DNA of 31,777 nt from Gallionella sp. (GTDB taxonomy: Bacteria > Pseudomonadota > Gammaproteobacteria > Burkholderiales > Gallionellaceae), in assembly GCA_029850565.1 (NCBI GenBank), contig JARCRR010000155.1, positions 1-31,777 of the forward strand, in the 5' to 3' direction. The notes below the pieces were generated by a model that was given only the letters and a program-made list of their open reading frames with translations, had not been told where the DNA came from and did not search any database. Each line of letters starts with the position of its first letter. Within the stretch, counting starts at the first letter, position 1. Position numbers and translations under genes: made by a program. Shown piece after piece: positions 13,870-22,760 of this stretch.

Positions 13870-14664
13870 ATGAACGACAAACTCATCATCGCAGGCAAGA
13901 GCTATTCGTCCCGACTATTGGTCGGCACTGGCAAATATAAAGATTTCACCGAAACACGTGCGGCATTGGATGCCAGCGGAACCGAGATCGTCACCGTGGC
14001 GATCCGTCGCACCAATCTCGGACAAAATGCCAACGAGCCCAACCTGCTCGATGCCGTGCCACCCTCAAAATTCACCTACCTGCCCAACACCGCAGGTTGC
14101 TATACCGCAGACGATGCCGTGCGCACATCACGTCTGGCGCGTGAACTCTTGGATGGACATAGCTTGGTCAAATTGGAAGTGTTAGGCGACCCTCAGTCTC
14201 TTTATCCCAATGTGATCGAGACTATCGCCGCCGCCAAGACATTGGTGTCTGAAGGTTTCCAAGTGATGGTCTACACCTCGGACGACCCCATCATCGCCAA
14301 GCAGTTGGAAGACATCGGTTGTGTCGCCATCATGCCACTGGCCTCCCTCATCGGTTCCGGTATGGGCATCCTCAATCCGTGGAATCTGCAACTCATCATG
14401 GATAGGGTCAGCGTGCCCGTGATCGTCGATGCTGGCGTGGGCACCGCTTCCGATGCCGCGATTGCGATGGAACTGGGTTGCGATGGCGTACTGATGAACA
14501 CCGCCATCGCTGCCGCTCAACAACCCGTGTTGATGGCCAGCGCCATGAAGAAGGGCGTGGAAGCCGGACGCGAGGCCTATCTCGCCGGACGTATGCCAAG
14601 AAAGTTGTACAGCGCCAGCCCTAGCTCTCCAACGACGGGCATCATCGCCTCGGCGCGTAACTGA
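13870..14664 (+). CDS. thiG: ThiG, thiazole synthase
   Basis: A 264-aa TIM-barrel enzyme that condenses 1-deoxy-D-xylulose 5-phosphate, dehydroglycine and sulfur from ThiS into the thiamine thiazole phosphate. The Schiff-base lysine is K101 in LVKLEVLGD. Other family features are the N-terminal LLVGTGKYKDF, the NTAGC segment and the late VDAGVGTASDAAIAMELGCD phosphate-binding region. The ATG at 13870 is preferred over the upstream GTG at 13840, which overlaps thiS, because the protein then starts MNDKLIIAGK like its relatives. A modest CAGGGA ribosome site precedes it. It is in an operon with thiS and trmB. Confidence 0.97.
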   Translation: MNDKLIIAGKSYSSRLLVGTGKYKDFTETRAALDASGTEIVTVAIRRTNLGQNANEPNLLDAVPPSKFTYLPNTAGCYTADDAVRTSRLARELLDGHSLVKLEVLGDPQSLYPNVIETIAAAKTLVSEGFQVMVYTSDDPIIAKQLEDIGCVAIMPLASLIGSGMGILNPWNLQLIMDRVSVPVIVDAGVGTASDAAIAMELGCDGVLMNTAIAAAQQPVLMASAMKKGVEAGREAYLAGRMPRKLYSASPSSPTTGIIASARN

Positions 14665-14666
14665 CG

Positions 14667-15362
14667 ATGTCCGAATCCGAAGACCTGAGTAAGCGCCACA
14701 TCCGCAGTTTCGTCCTGCGCCAAGGCAGAGTATCTGTTGCCCAACAACGCGCCATCGACACGCTGCTGCCACGTTACGGGATTCCATATAACGCGCACAC
14801 TCTTGACCTCAATCTCGAGTTTCGACGCAATGCGCCGAAGATCCTCGAGATCGGCTTTGGCATGGGCGACAGCACGGCGACCATCGCTCAGACAAATCCC
14901 GAGATCGACTATCTTGCGCTGGAAGTACATACACCCGGCGTCGGCAATCTGCTTAAATTGATCGAGTCAGAGAACATCGAGAATATTCGCATCATGCAAC
15001 ACGATGCGGTCGAGGTACTGCGCGACATGATTGCCGATGCAAGCTTGGATGGCGTACACATCTTTTTTCCAGATCCTTGGCATAAGGCGCGCCACAACAA
15101 GCGACGCCTTATCCAGTCGCCCTTCATCGCCCAACTAGTGCAAAAGATAAAGCCCAGTGGATATCTACACGTTGCGACAGATTGGCAGGATTACGCCGAG
15201 CAGGTACTTAGAGTCTTCAATGCCGAACCTCTGCTAGAAAATACTGCTGCCGATTACGCACCGCGCCCCAGCTATCGCCCACTCACCAAATTCGAGAAGC
15301 GCGGCCTTAATCTGGGGCATGGCGTTTGGGATCTAGTGTTCCGCCGCAAGGAAAATCTCTAA
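14667..15362 (+). CDS. trmB: TrmB, tRNA (guanine-N7)-methyltransferase
   Basis: A 231-aa SAM-dependent enzyme that makes m7G46 in tRNA variable loops. The SAM site is EIGFGMGDST, and the PDPWHKARHNKRR segment binds tRNA and contributes to catalysis. The C-terminal TKFEKRG is the conserved substrate-binding end. It starts 2 bp after thiG, a pairing common in betaproteobacteria. Its last 30 bp overlap the convergent hemW gene, so there is no terminator between them. Confidence 0.97.
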   Translation: MSESEDLSKRHIRSFVLRQGRVSVAQQRAIDTLLPRYGIPYNAHTLDLNLEFRRNAPKILEIGFGMGDSTATIAQTNPEIDYLALEVHTPGVGNLLKLIESENIENIRIMQHDAVEVLRDMIADASLDGVHIFFPDPWHKARHNKRRLIQSPFIAQLVQKIKPSGYLHVATDWQDYAEQVLRVFNAEPLLENTAADYAPRPSYRPLTKFEKRGLNLGHGVWDLVFRRKENL

Positions 15363-16532
15363 CAAGTCGTTCAGGAATCGCTGTCCGAGAAGTGTCGGTG
15401 CAATGCGCAGATGGTCGCGCTGCAACAGCCCTCGCTTCTCCGCTTCCATTAGCCCATTTTGGATTGATAGCAATGACAGACTGGTGCGTTCGACAAATAG
15501 GCTGCTATCGATCCCCTCGTTCAGCCGCAACGCATTCATCATGAACTCGAACGGTAGCGCATCGATTCCCACCGCGTGCTCGGTTTGTATCGACGCACCT
15601 TGTCCAACCTGCTGCATATAAGCCTGCGGTTGCTTATAACGCGCCTGGCGCAATACCTTGTCGGGGAAGCTCAACTTGCTGTGCGCACCCGCACCGATGC
15701 CCAAATAATCGCCGAATTGCCAGTAATTGAGATTGTGTTTGGAGCGCCGCTTGAGTTGCGCGAAAGCGGATGTTTCGTAATGCTCATAGCCCTGCGTTGC
15801 CAATAGCGCTTCGATTTGAACTTGCATCTCGGCGCTCGCATCGCCATCGGGCAAGGCAGGTGGGTTGTGATGGAACTGTGTGTTCGGCTCCAAGGTCAGG
15901 TGATAGCAAGACAGATGCTGCGGCTTGTATCGCAACGCAGTCTTAACATCCAACAACGCCTCTTCCAAAGTCTGTTTCGGCAAGGCATACATCAGGTCGA
16001 GATTGATGTTGTCGAAATGCCGCTGCGCAATCTCGATGGCACGCTTCGCCTCATCCGCAGAATGGATGCGCCCCAGCGCTTGCAAATGTGTATCGTTGAA
16101 ACTCTGGACGCCCATCGACAAGCGATTTACCCCCGCATCACGGAAGGCAGCGAACTTATCTGCCTCCACCGTTCCGGGATTCGCCTCCAGCGTGATCTCG
16201 GCATTGATGTCGAGTGGCAACAACATGCGCACATTGCGCAGGATCTCGCCGATCGCCTCACCGCTCAACAAGCTCGGCGTACCGCCACCGAAGAACACCG
16301 TGTAGACCTTGCGCCCCCATATCTGGGGTAATGCCATCTCCAAGTCGCGTACCAATGCTGCCACATATTCTTTTTCAGGGAAGGTTCCGCGCGCTTCATG
16401 CGAGTTGAAATCGCAATATGGGCATTTGCGCACGCACCATGGAATGTGGATATATAAAGACAGCGGGGGCAATGCTTGGAAAGCGACACCGCGCGAGCGC
16501 AACCCGACACCTTGCAGTGGATGCGCGGTCAT
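15333..16532 (-). CDS. hemW: HemW, radical-SAM heme chaperone (HemN-like)
   Basis: A 399-aa radical-SAM protein. The cluster motif is CVRKCPYC (C33, C37, C40), followed by D-F; true HemN has an extra cysteine here (CxxxCxxCxC), so this is the HemW branch, thought to deliver heme to respiratory enzymes. A GGGTPS SAM-contact motif follows. Heme delivery would suit the cbb3 oxidase encoded nearby, although the genes are not linked in an operon. It overlaps rdgB by 4 bp (coupled) and trmB by 30 bp (convergent). Confidence 0.93.
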   Translation of the reverse strand: MTAHPLQGVGLRSRGVAFQALPPLSLYIHIPWCVRKCPYCDFNSHEARGTFPEKEYVAALVRDLEMALPQIWGRKVYTVFFGGGTPSLLSGEAIGEILRNVRMLLPLDINAEITLEANPGTVEADKFAAFRDAGVNRLSMGVQSFNDTHLQALGRIHSADEAKRAIEIAQRHFDNINLDLMYALPKQTLEEALLDVKTALRYKPQHLSCYHLTLEPNTQFHHNPPALPDGDASAEMQVQIEALLATQGYEHYETSAFAQLKRRSKHNLNYWQFGDYLGIGAGAHSKLSFPDKVLRQARYKQPQAYMQQVGQGASIQTEHAVGIDALPFEFMMNALRLNEGIDSSLFVERTSLSLLSIQNGLMEAEKRGLLQRDHLRIAPTLLGQRFLNDLLEIFLAAEH

Positions 16533-17125
16533 GCGTTACCGTTGGCTTTCAGTTTCTCCAACAGCACTTTCATCGCCTTGCCGCGATGACTGATCGCGTG
16601 TTTTTCGTCATGCGTCAGTTCAGCGCTCATCTTACCCAGCTCGGGCAACCAGAAATACGGGTCGTATCCGAAGCCCCCCGAACCGTGCGCCTCGCGTGCG
16701 ATCTCGCCATGCCATTCGCCTTCAGCGATGATGGGTTGCGCATCGTCCGCCCAACGCACCAACACCAGCACACAGTAGTAATGCGCACGTCGATCGTCGT
16801 GCATCTCCATCGCTTCCAGCAAAGCTTGGTTATTGCGTTCATCCGATCTGGGAAATCCGGAGAAACGCGCGGAAATCACGCCCGGCATCCCCTTCAGTGC
16901 GTCAACGCAGATACCTGAATCATCGGCCAATGCGGGAAGCCCGCTTTCGCGGCTGACGTGGCGCGCTTTCGCCAAAGCGTTCTCCACGAAAGTGATATGA
17001 GGCTCTTCGGCTTCGGAGATACCCAGTTGCGACTGCGTCACCACTTCGATACCGAGTGGCGCGAGCATGGTCTGGAATTCGGCGAGCTTGCCCGGATTGT
17101 TGGAAGCGATGACGAGCTTTTTCAT
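16529..17125 (-). CDS. rdgB: RdgB, XTP/dITP pyrophosphatase
   Basis: A 198-aa Ham1/RdgB enzyme that hydrolyses non-canonical dITP, XTP and ITP to monophosphates, keeping them out of nucleic acids. Motifs: SNNPGKLAEF at the N-terminus, FVENALAKARH, ADDSGICVDAL (metal and substrate), and GGFGYDPYF with SHRGKAM near the C-terminus. The length is normal. It overlaps rph by 1 bp and hemW by 4 bp, so the three are translated from one message. Confidence 0.97.
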   Translation of the reverse strand: MKKLVIASNNPGKLAEFQTMLAPLGIEVVTQSQLGISEAEEPHITFVENALAKARHVSRESGLPALADDSGICVDALKGMPGVISARFSGFPRSDERNNQALLEAMEMHDDRRAHYYCVLVLVRWADDAQPIIAEGEWHGEIAREAHGSGGFGYDPYFWLPELGKMSAELTHDEKHAISHRGKAMKVLLEKLKANGNA

Positions 17126-17838
17126 TATTTCAGTGCGGCGCGTTGCATCTCGATTAATTGTGCGATGCCGGATCTTGCCAATTCCAACAGTGCGTCCATC
17201 TCTTCACGCGAGAATGCATGGCCTTCCGCCGTGCCTTGTACTTCGACGAAGTGACCGCTACCCAGCATCACCACGTTCATGTCAGTGTCGCAAGCGGAAT
17301 CCTCGACATAGTCAAGGTCAAGCACAGGCGTGCCTTGGTAGATGCCGACCGAGATGGCGGCGATGAAATCTTTGAGTGGCGTTTCTTTGATAAGGTCTTT
17401 GTTCATCAAGCCCGTCACCGCATCGTGCAGCGCAACGAAAGCACCGGTAATACTGGCAGTGCGTGTGCCCCCATCCGCCTGAATGACGTCGCAATCGATC
17501 TGAATGGTGCGTTCACCCAGTTTTTGCAGATCGACCACCGCGCGCAGACTGCGTCCAATCAAACGTTGTATCTCTTGCGTACGGCCGGATTGTTTGCCTT
17601 TGGCCGCTTCACGGCTCATGCGCTCGCCAGTGGCACGCGGCAACATACCGTATTCAGCCGTGACCCAACCTTCCCCGCTGCCTTTCTTATGTGGCGGCAC
17701 GCGCTCTTCCACGCTGGCAGTGCAAATGACTTTAGTATCGCCACACTCAATGAGTACCGAACCCTCGGCATGCTTGGTGTATTGGCGGGTGATGCGGATG
17801 CTTCGAAGCTGATCGAGCTTACGCTGACTTGGGCGCAT
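17125..17838 (-). CDS. rph: RNase PH, tRNA 3'-end phosphorolytic exoribonuclease
   Basis: A 237-aa phosphorolytic exonuclease that trims tRNA precursors and some structured RNAs. Family features: MRPSQRKLDQLR start, GSGEGWVTAEYGMLPRAT, GRSLRAVVD, and CDVIQADGGTRTASITGA with the phosphate-binding region. The sequence appears full length, unlike the truncated E. coli K-12 protein. First gene of rph-rdgB-hemW. A TATAAT lies 35 bp upstream. Confidence 0.97.
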   Translation of the reverse strand: MRPSQRKLDQLRSIRITRQYTKHAEGSVLIECGDTKVICTASVEERVPPHKKGSGEGWVTAEYGMLPRATGERMSREAAKGKQSGRTQEIQRLIGRSLRAVVDLQKLGERTIQIDCDVIQADGGTRTASITGAFVALHDAVTGLMNKDLIKETPLKDFIAAISVGIYQGTPVLDLDYVEDSACDTDMNVVMLGSGHFVEVQGTAEGHAFSREEMDALLELARSGIAQLIEMQRAALK

Positions 17839-17872
17839 AACAGTGGGACCTCAGAGGATGGAGACGGCGCGC

Positions 17873-17878
17873 ATTATA
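17873..17878 (-). promoter_or_regulatory. Promoter -10 of rph-rdgB-hemW
   Basis: A perfect TATAAT on the minus strand, with a GC-rich discriminator and a poor -35 (CTGAAC, about 16 bp upstream). It is framed by the inverted repeat GGCGCG/CGCGCC, which could be an operator or chance. The -10 lies between the two minus-strand genes; the -35 falls at the end of the phosphatase gene. Confidence 0.55.
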
Positions 17879-17896
17879 ACGCGCCAAGGCAAGCGT

Positions 17897-18703
17897 TCAG
17901 GCAGGTGTCTGACGCTCATCGAGGATGATGCATACCGGCGATTCAGTCTGATGCTCTTGCTCCGAATCACCCAATCGCGCAGCCACGGCTGTCGTGTTGT
18001 CTGCGCGTGCCGCTTCACGCAACACCGCCACCTCGACCAACTCCGACAGCAGATTTCTCAAGGACTGGGAGGAAGGAAGCTTGGATAGCTCCTCCTCAGT
18101 CAGCGGACTCCAGAAACCATCGCTACACAACAGCAGGGTATCTCCATCCAGCGTCTCGACACCGGGAGAGACTTCAACATAGAACATATCTTCTACACCG
18201 CCAAGGCAGTTGGTGATCTTATTGCGATCAGGATGGGTCTTCATCTCGGCTTCCGTGATGATTCCCCAATCTGCCCACTGTTGCACCACGGAATGGTCTT
18301 TGGTTACGTTCGCAATAGCACCACCGCGTAGCAGATAGAAGCGCGAATCACCCGCATGGGCGAACCACACATGTCCATCTTGCACCAAGGCTGCCACGCA
18401 GGTCGTGCCGGGGTTGCCGCCTAACTGCTTTTCGTGTGCATAGTCTATGATCGCATCGTGCCCCGCACGCATGGTGGCACGCAAGAAGACCTCCGGCTCT
18501 TTCGCGCGCCCCTGCTCCAACCGACTGAATGCCCGCATGAAGGTGTAGACCGCGATCTGCGCAGCGATCTCCCCATGCAGATGCCCACCCATGCCGTCGG
18601 CGAGCACCAATAACAAGGCATCATTGGTATAGGCGTAACCCACCCGATCCTGGTTGTATTTGCGACCGCCGATATGATTGGCCTGATGGACAGCGAACTT
18701 CAT
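17897..18703 (-). CDS. PP2C-family serine/threonine protein phosphatase
   Basis: A 268-aa PPM-type metal-dependent phosphatase. Motifs: KYNQDRVGY (N-terminal metal region), ADGMGGH (metal-binding Asp/Gly), HAGDSRFYLLR, the DHSVVQQ segment and LLCSDGFW. The bacterial Stp/PstP type dephosphorylates Ser/Thr kinase targets; no partner kinase is in the window. The ATG at 18703 has AGGAAAA upstream and fits the family N-terminus. An open frame runs further to 18781 but adds only promoter-region sequence. It is divergent from yicC, with a shared 113-bp spacer. Confidence 0.93.
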   Translation of the reverse strand: MKFAVHQANHIGGRKYNQDRVGYAYTNDALLLVLADGMGGHLHGEIAAQIAVYTFMRAFSRLEQGRAKEPEVFLRATMRAGHDAIIDYAHEKQLGGNPGTTCVAALVQDGHVWFAHAGDSRFYLLRGGAIANVTKDHSVVQQWADWGIITEAEMKTHPDRNKITNCLGGVEDMFYVEVSPGVETLDGDTLLLCSDGFWSPLTEEELSKLPSSQSLRNLLSELVEVAVLREAARADNTTAVAARLGDSEQEHQTESPVCIILDERQTPA

Positions 18704-18766
18704 TGTTTTCCTGATTATTTGAACATCCACAGCGCTGTGTTCAGCGGTGACGGGCTGCAATCGTAA

Positions 18767-18772
18767 TATAAT
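18767..18772 (+). promoter_or_regulatory. Promoter -10 of yicC-gmk-rpoZ-spoT
   Basis: A perfect TATAAT followed by GCGCCGC, a GC-rich discriminator. The -35 is poor. The predicted start is near 18779, giving a leader of about 38 nt to yicC. A GC-rich discriminator would be consistent with ppGpp-sensitive control of an operon encoding a ppGpp enzyme; this is inference. Confidence 0.55.
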
Positions 18773-18816
18773 GCGCCGCATTCAGCCCGTGTTTTTTCCA
18801 TCCCTCTGGAGTATCG

Positions 18817-19683
18817 ATGATCTATAGCATGACTGGCTTTGCCGTGGCCTCCGCCGAACTCGATAGTGGTTCGCTCTCGCTTGAGCTACGCGCGGTCAAC
18901 CACCGCTATCTTGACCTGCAGTTGCGCATGCCAGATGAACTTCGTTCGCAGGAATCGGCACTACGTGAGGCGATCTCCGGCCAATTGACGCGCGGCAAAG
19001 TGGAATGTCGCATCGGTTACACCCCCCGCATTTCCACGCAGAATCCGGCTCACCTCAATCAAGGCATGGTGCAACAACTGGCAACATGGAGTGCCAGGGT
19101 GCGTGACATATTGCCTGATGCAAGTGCTCTTTCCGTTGCTGATGTGTTGCACTGGAATGGTGTTCTGGAAAGCCCCGCCCTTTCCGCCGACACGATGCAG
19201 ATCACGCTGCAAGGCTTGCTGAAACAAGTGCTACAAGACTTCGCCGCAGCTCGTCAGCGCGAGGGAGAAAAGCTCAAGAACTTCCTGCTGGAACGTGTGA
19301 TCCAGATCGAGGCGCTTCGCATCAGCGTCGCGCCGCGCATTCCGGGCGCCATCGCCGCTTACGAAACAAAGATGCGCGCAAGATTGCTGGAGGCTTTGGG
19401 TAGTGAAGATGATGAACGTGTGCGTCAGGAGATCACTCTTTATGCCAGCAAGGTAGATGTGGACGAAGAGCTTTCTCGTTTGCATACCCACCTAGAGGAG
19501 GTGAAGCGCGTATTGTCCAAAGGCGGCGCTGTCGGCAAACGACTGGATTTTCTGATGCAGGAGCTGCACCGCGAAGCCAACACTCTGGGCTCAAAATCGG
19601 TGGATGCCGAAGTCTCCCGCTGCGCCATGGAGATCAAGATACTCATCGAGCAGATGCGCGAGCAAGTACAGAACATCGAATAG
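18817..19683 (+). CDS. yicC: YicC-family endoribonuclease
   Basis: A 288-aa protein of the YicC family, linked to RNA decay (including small regulatory RNAs in E. coli). It starts with the conserved MIYSMTGFA, contains LRAVNHRYLDL, and ends with the conserved block RLDFLMQELHREANTLGSK followed by EIKILIEQMREQVQN. An extended helical middle region (about residues 120-190) separates the two conserved parts. It is 9 bp before gmk, in the widespread yicC-gmk order. Confidence 0.95.
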   Translation: MIYSMTGFAVASAELDSGSLSLELRAVNHRYLDLQLRMPDELRSQESALREAISGQLTRGKVECRIGYTPRISTQNPAHLNQGMVQQLATWSARVRDILPDASALSVADVLHWNGVLESPALSADTMQITLQGLLKQVLQDFAAARQREGEKLKNFLLERVIQIEALRISVAPRIPGAIAAYETKMRARLLEALGSEDDERVRQEITLYASKVDVDEELSRLHTHLEEVKRVLSKGGAVGKRLDFLMQELHREANTLGSKSVDAEVSRCAMEIKILIEQMREQVQNIE

Positions 19684-19692
19684 GAGAACCGC

Positions 19693-20313
19693 ATGTCAGG
19701 CAGTCTTTTCGTCATCAGCGCCCCTTCTGGCGCAGGCAAGACCAGTTTGGTCCACGCCCTACTCAACATCAACCCACAGATTGATCTGTCGGTGTCCTAC
19801 ACAACGCGCCAGCCGCGCGCAGGCGAGGTCGATGGCAAGGACTACCGCTTTGTCAGTCGCGAGCAGTTTTTAAGCATGGCGCAACGCGGGGAATTCCTGG
19901 AAAGTGCCGAGGTATACGGCAATCTTTACGGCACGTCTCAAAGCTGGATCACTCAAGAGAACGCGAAAGATAGAGACATCTTGTTAGAGATAGATTGGCA
20001 GGGCGCCGCACAGGTGCGCAAACTGTTCCCGCAGTGCGTCAGCCTCTTCATCCTCCCCCCCTCGATCGAAGCTCTTGAACAGCGCCTGAAAGGCCGCGGG
20101 AAAGACGATGCGGCAGTCATCGAGAAGCGCATGGCAGCTGCGCGCGAAGACGTATCCCATGTCTCTGAATTTGATTATGTTATCATCAACGACAACCTGA
20201 ACGAGGCACTACGGGAGCTTAATGCTGTCGTACTTTCCGCCCGTTTGCGAGGGTCGCGCCAACTGGCAAGACATCAGCAACTCATCAACCAATTACAGAC
20301 ATCGGAGAAATAA
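19693..20313 (+). CDS. gmk: Guanylate kinase
   Basis: A 206-aa enzyme that phosphorylates GMP to GDP with ATP. The P-loop is SAPSGAGKTS (residues 9-18). GMP-binding residues are in SYTTRQPRAGEVDGKDY, and the LID/catalytic region is RLKGRGKDD. The ATG has GGAGAACC upstream. It is followed 1 bp later by rpoZ. Supplying GDP links it functionally to the (p)ppGpp enzyme downstream. Confidence 0.98.
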   Translation: MSGSLFVISAPSGAGKTSLVHALLNINPQIDLSVSYTTRQPRAGEVDGKDYRFVSREQFLSMAQRGEFLESAEVYGNLYGTSQSWITQENAKDRDILLEIDWQGAAQVRKLFPQCVSLFILPPSIEALEQRLKGRGKDDAAVIEKRMAAAREDVSHVSEFDYVIINDNLNEALRELNAVVLSARLRGSRQLARHQQLINQLQTSEK

Positions 20314-20314
20314 C

Positions 20315-20521
20315 ATGGCACGTATCACTGTCGAAGATTGCATGAAGAACATCCCCAACCGCTTTGAACTGACGCTGGCTGCAGCCTATCGCGCACGCCA
20401 GTTGGCCAATGGTGCGAACCACTTGGTGGAAAGCGGTAAAGACAAGCCGACCGTCGTCGCCCTGCGCGAGATCAGCGAAGGTAAAGTCGGCGTCGAAATC
20501 CTGAATCGCGGCATGGCCTGA
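20315..20521 (+). CDS. rpoZ: RNA polymerase omega subunit
   Basis: A 68-aa omega subunit that promotes RNA polymerase assembly and in many bacteria forms part of a ppGpp-binding site. It begins MARITVEDCMKNIPNRFEL and contains AAYRARQLANG, the conserved core. The ATG at 20315 is preceded by GGAGAAATAAC, which overlaps the gmk stop. An upstream frame to 20222 only reads through gmk. It sits in the conserved gmk-rpoZ-spoT order. It is shorter than E. coli omega (91 aa), as is common in betaproteobacteria. Confidence 0.97.
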   Translation: MARITVEDCMKNIPNRFELTLAAAYRARQLANGANHLVESGKDKPTVVALREISEGKVGVEILNRGMA

Positions 20522-20599
20522 CTTACATCGTTCCATGCCCCCAAGGAGCCTCGACAAACTGTTTCCGCAGTTCGCGCCCTAGCTCGATAGGGGTTCCTG

Positions 20600-22723
20600 A
20601 TGTCACAAGCTGATGCTGATGCACTGATTCAAGAAGTTTCCACATACCTCCGTTCTGAAGATGTGGCGCTTATCCGTTCAGCGCTGGATTTCAGTCACAC
20701 CGCACATGAAGGTCAATTGCGTCAGTCCGGCGCGCCCTATGTCACGCACCCCATCGCGGTCGCACGCATACTCACCCCGCTTCATCTGGATGCGCATGCC
20801 ATCACCGCCGCCTTGTTGCATGATGTGGCTGAGGACACCAGCATCACCATCGAGCAGATTGCAGCCCGCTTCGGCAAACAGGTCGCCGATTTGGTCGACG
20901 GTCTGAGCAAGATCGATAAGCTGCAGTTCGAGACCAAGGAAGATGCGCAGGCGGAGAACTTCCGCAAGATGCTGATGGCGATGGCGCGCGATGTGCGCGT
21001 CATTCTCATCAAACTCGCCGATCGGCTGCACAACATGCGCACGTTGGATTCAGTCTCAAAAGAGAAGAGTCAACGCATCGCGCACGAAACGATGGACATC
21101 TATGCTCCGATTGCCAATCGACTTGGACTCAATGCTGTCTACCAAGAGCTAGAAGACCTCAGTTTCAAATACCTGCATCCCAACCGATATTCGGTGCTAT
21201 CCAAAGCAATCAAGGTCGCGCGCGGCAATCGACGCGAGGTGGTCAGCAAGATATTGGAGGCTATCAGTCAACGATTGACCGATAATCATCTGAAGGCCGA
21301 AGTCAAAGGTCGCGAGAAACATCTTTATGGCATCTACGAAAAGATGCAAGCCAAGTCGCTCGCCTTCGCACAGGTGTTGGACATTTATGGTTTCCGCATC
21401 TTGGTCGATGACGTGTCTTCGTGCTATCTGGCATTGGGTGTATTGCATGGTCTGTACAAACCGTTCCCGGGCAAGTTCAAAGACTACATTGCCATTCCCA
21501 AGGCTAACGGCTACCAATCCTTGCACACCGCACTATTCGGCCCGTTCGGCACCCCGATTGAAGTACAGATACGCACTCATGAGATGAACAAATTGGCCGA
21601 GAGCGGAGTTGCTTCCCACTGGCTGTACAAGACCTCAGAGACACAGATCAATGAATTGCACCAGAAGACCCATCAGTGGCTACAAAGCCTGCTGGAAAGT
21701 CTGGCTCAGAGTGGAGATTCGGTCGAATTCCTTGAACATCTCAAGGTCGACCTATTCCCGGACGAGGTCTATGTGTTCTCGCCCAAGGGTAAGATCTACG
21801 CCATGCCGCGGGGCGCGACCACTGTCGACTTTGCTTATGCGGTGCATACCGATATTGGTAATCGCTGCGTCGCCAGCAAAGTGAATTCCGAGCTGGTTCC
21901 ATTGCGCACCGAACTGCGCAATGGTGACCGTGTCGAGATCGTCACCGCACCCCATGCCCATCCGAATCCGGCGTGGCTTGGCTACGTAGTCACCAGCAAA
22001 GCACGCAGTGAGATACGCCATGCGCTCAAGACGATGCATCTTGATGAGTCGTCCAAGCTAGGAGAGCGACTTCTCAGTCAGGCGCTCAATTCACTCAGCA
22101 TCAAACTGCAAGATATTCCCGAAATCTGCTGGGACAGGGTGTTAAGGGAAACCGGGACCAAATCACGTCAAGATCTGCTCACCGACATCGGATTAGGGCG
22201 TCGTTTGAATATGGTCATCGCAAGACAACTCGCCAAGATAAGCGAAGGCGAGAATTCAAGGATAGAAACCAATTCCGGGGGGGCCATCACATTGCTCGGC
22301 AATGAGGGCATGGCCATCCAATATGCGAAATGTTGCCGCCCTATCCCCGGCGACCCGATCATCGGCGTCATCAAGAGCGGACAAGGATTGATCGTCCACA
22401 CGCACGATTGCCCGACTCTGCGCAAAGGGCGAAGCGGTGATGAATGGTTGGATGTCGTGTGGGATAAGAACATCTCCCGCCTATTCGACGTAAGCATCAA
22501 ACTTATCGTCGCCAATCAACGCGGAGTACTAGCCAAGATCGCAGCCGCCATCGCGGAAGCAGAGTCGAACATCGAGAACGTCAATTTCAGCAATGAAGGC
22601 GAGTACACCGCCACTTATTTCACACTTCAAGTGAATAATCGCCTGCACCTCTCTACCATCATGCGCAATCTGCGCAAGATACCCGAGGTGGTTCGCATCA
22701 TCCGCGTGAAGAATGCGGGATGA
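20600..22723 (+). CDS. spoT: Bifunctional (p)ppGpp synthetase/hydrolase (RelA/SpoT family)
   Basis: A 707-aa stringent-response enzyme that makes and degrades (p)ppGpp. The N-terminal HD hydrolase has H50, H74-D75 (LLHDVAEDT) and ADRLHNMRT, apparently intact, so hydrolysis is likely. The synthetase domain follows (about residues 230-350) with REKHLYGIYEKM and GYQSLHT. A TGS domain (about 390-450) contains FSPKGKIYAMPRGATTVDFAY, then a helical region with conserved CCRPIPGD, and a C-terminal ACT domain (about 630-707). SpoT-type naming follows the gmk-rpoZ-spoT position. Whether the genome also has relA cannot be told here. Confidence 0.96.
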   Translation: MSQADADALIQEVSTYLRSEDVALIRSALDFSHTAHEGQLRQSGAPYVTHPIAVARILTPLHLDAHAITAALLHDVAEDTSITIEQIAARFGKQVADLVDGLSKIDKLQFETKEDAQAENFRKMLMAMARDVRVILIKLADRLHNMRTLDSVSKEKSQRIAHETMDIYAPIANRLGLNAVYQELEDLSFKYLHPNRYSVLSKAIKVARGNRREVVSKILEAISQRLTDNHLKAEVKGREKHLYGIYEKMQAKSLAFAQVLDIYGFRILVDDVSSCYLALGVLHGLYKPFPGKFKDYIAIPKANGYQSLHTALFGPFGTPIEVQIRTHEMNKLAESGVASHWLYKTSETQINELHQKTHQWLQSLLESLAQSGDSVEFLEHLKVDLFPDEVYVFSPKGKIYAMPRGATTVDFAYAVHTDIGNRCVASKVNSELVPLRTELRNGDRVEIVTAPHAHPNPAWLGYVVTSKARSEIRHALKTMHLDESSKLGERLLSQALNSLSIKLQDIPEICWDRVLRETGTKSRQDLLTDIGLGRRLNMVIARQLAKISEGENSRIETNSGGAITLLGNEGMAIQYAKCCRPIPGDPIIGVIKSGQGLIVHTHDCPTLRKGRSGDEWLDVVWDKNISRLFDVSIKLIVANQRGVLAKIAAAIAEAESNIENVNFSNEGEYTATYFTLQVNNRLHLSTIMRNLRKIPEVVRIIRVKNAG

Positions 22724-22760
22724 TTCGCTTTTGAATCACATTCAATAGCCAGGAGATATT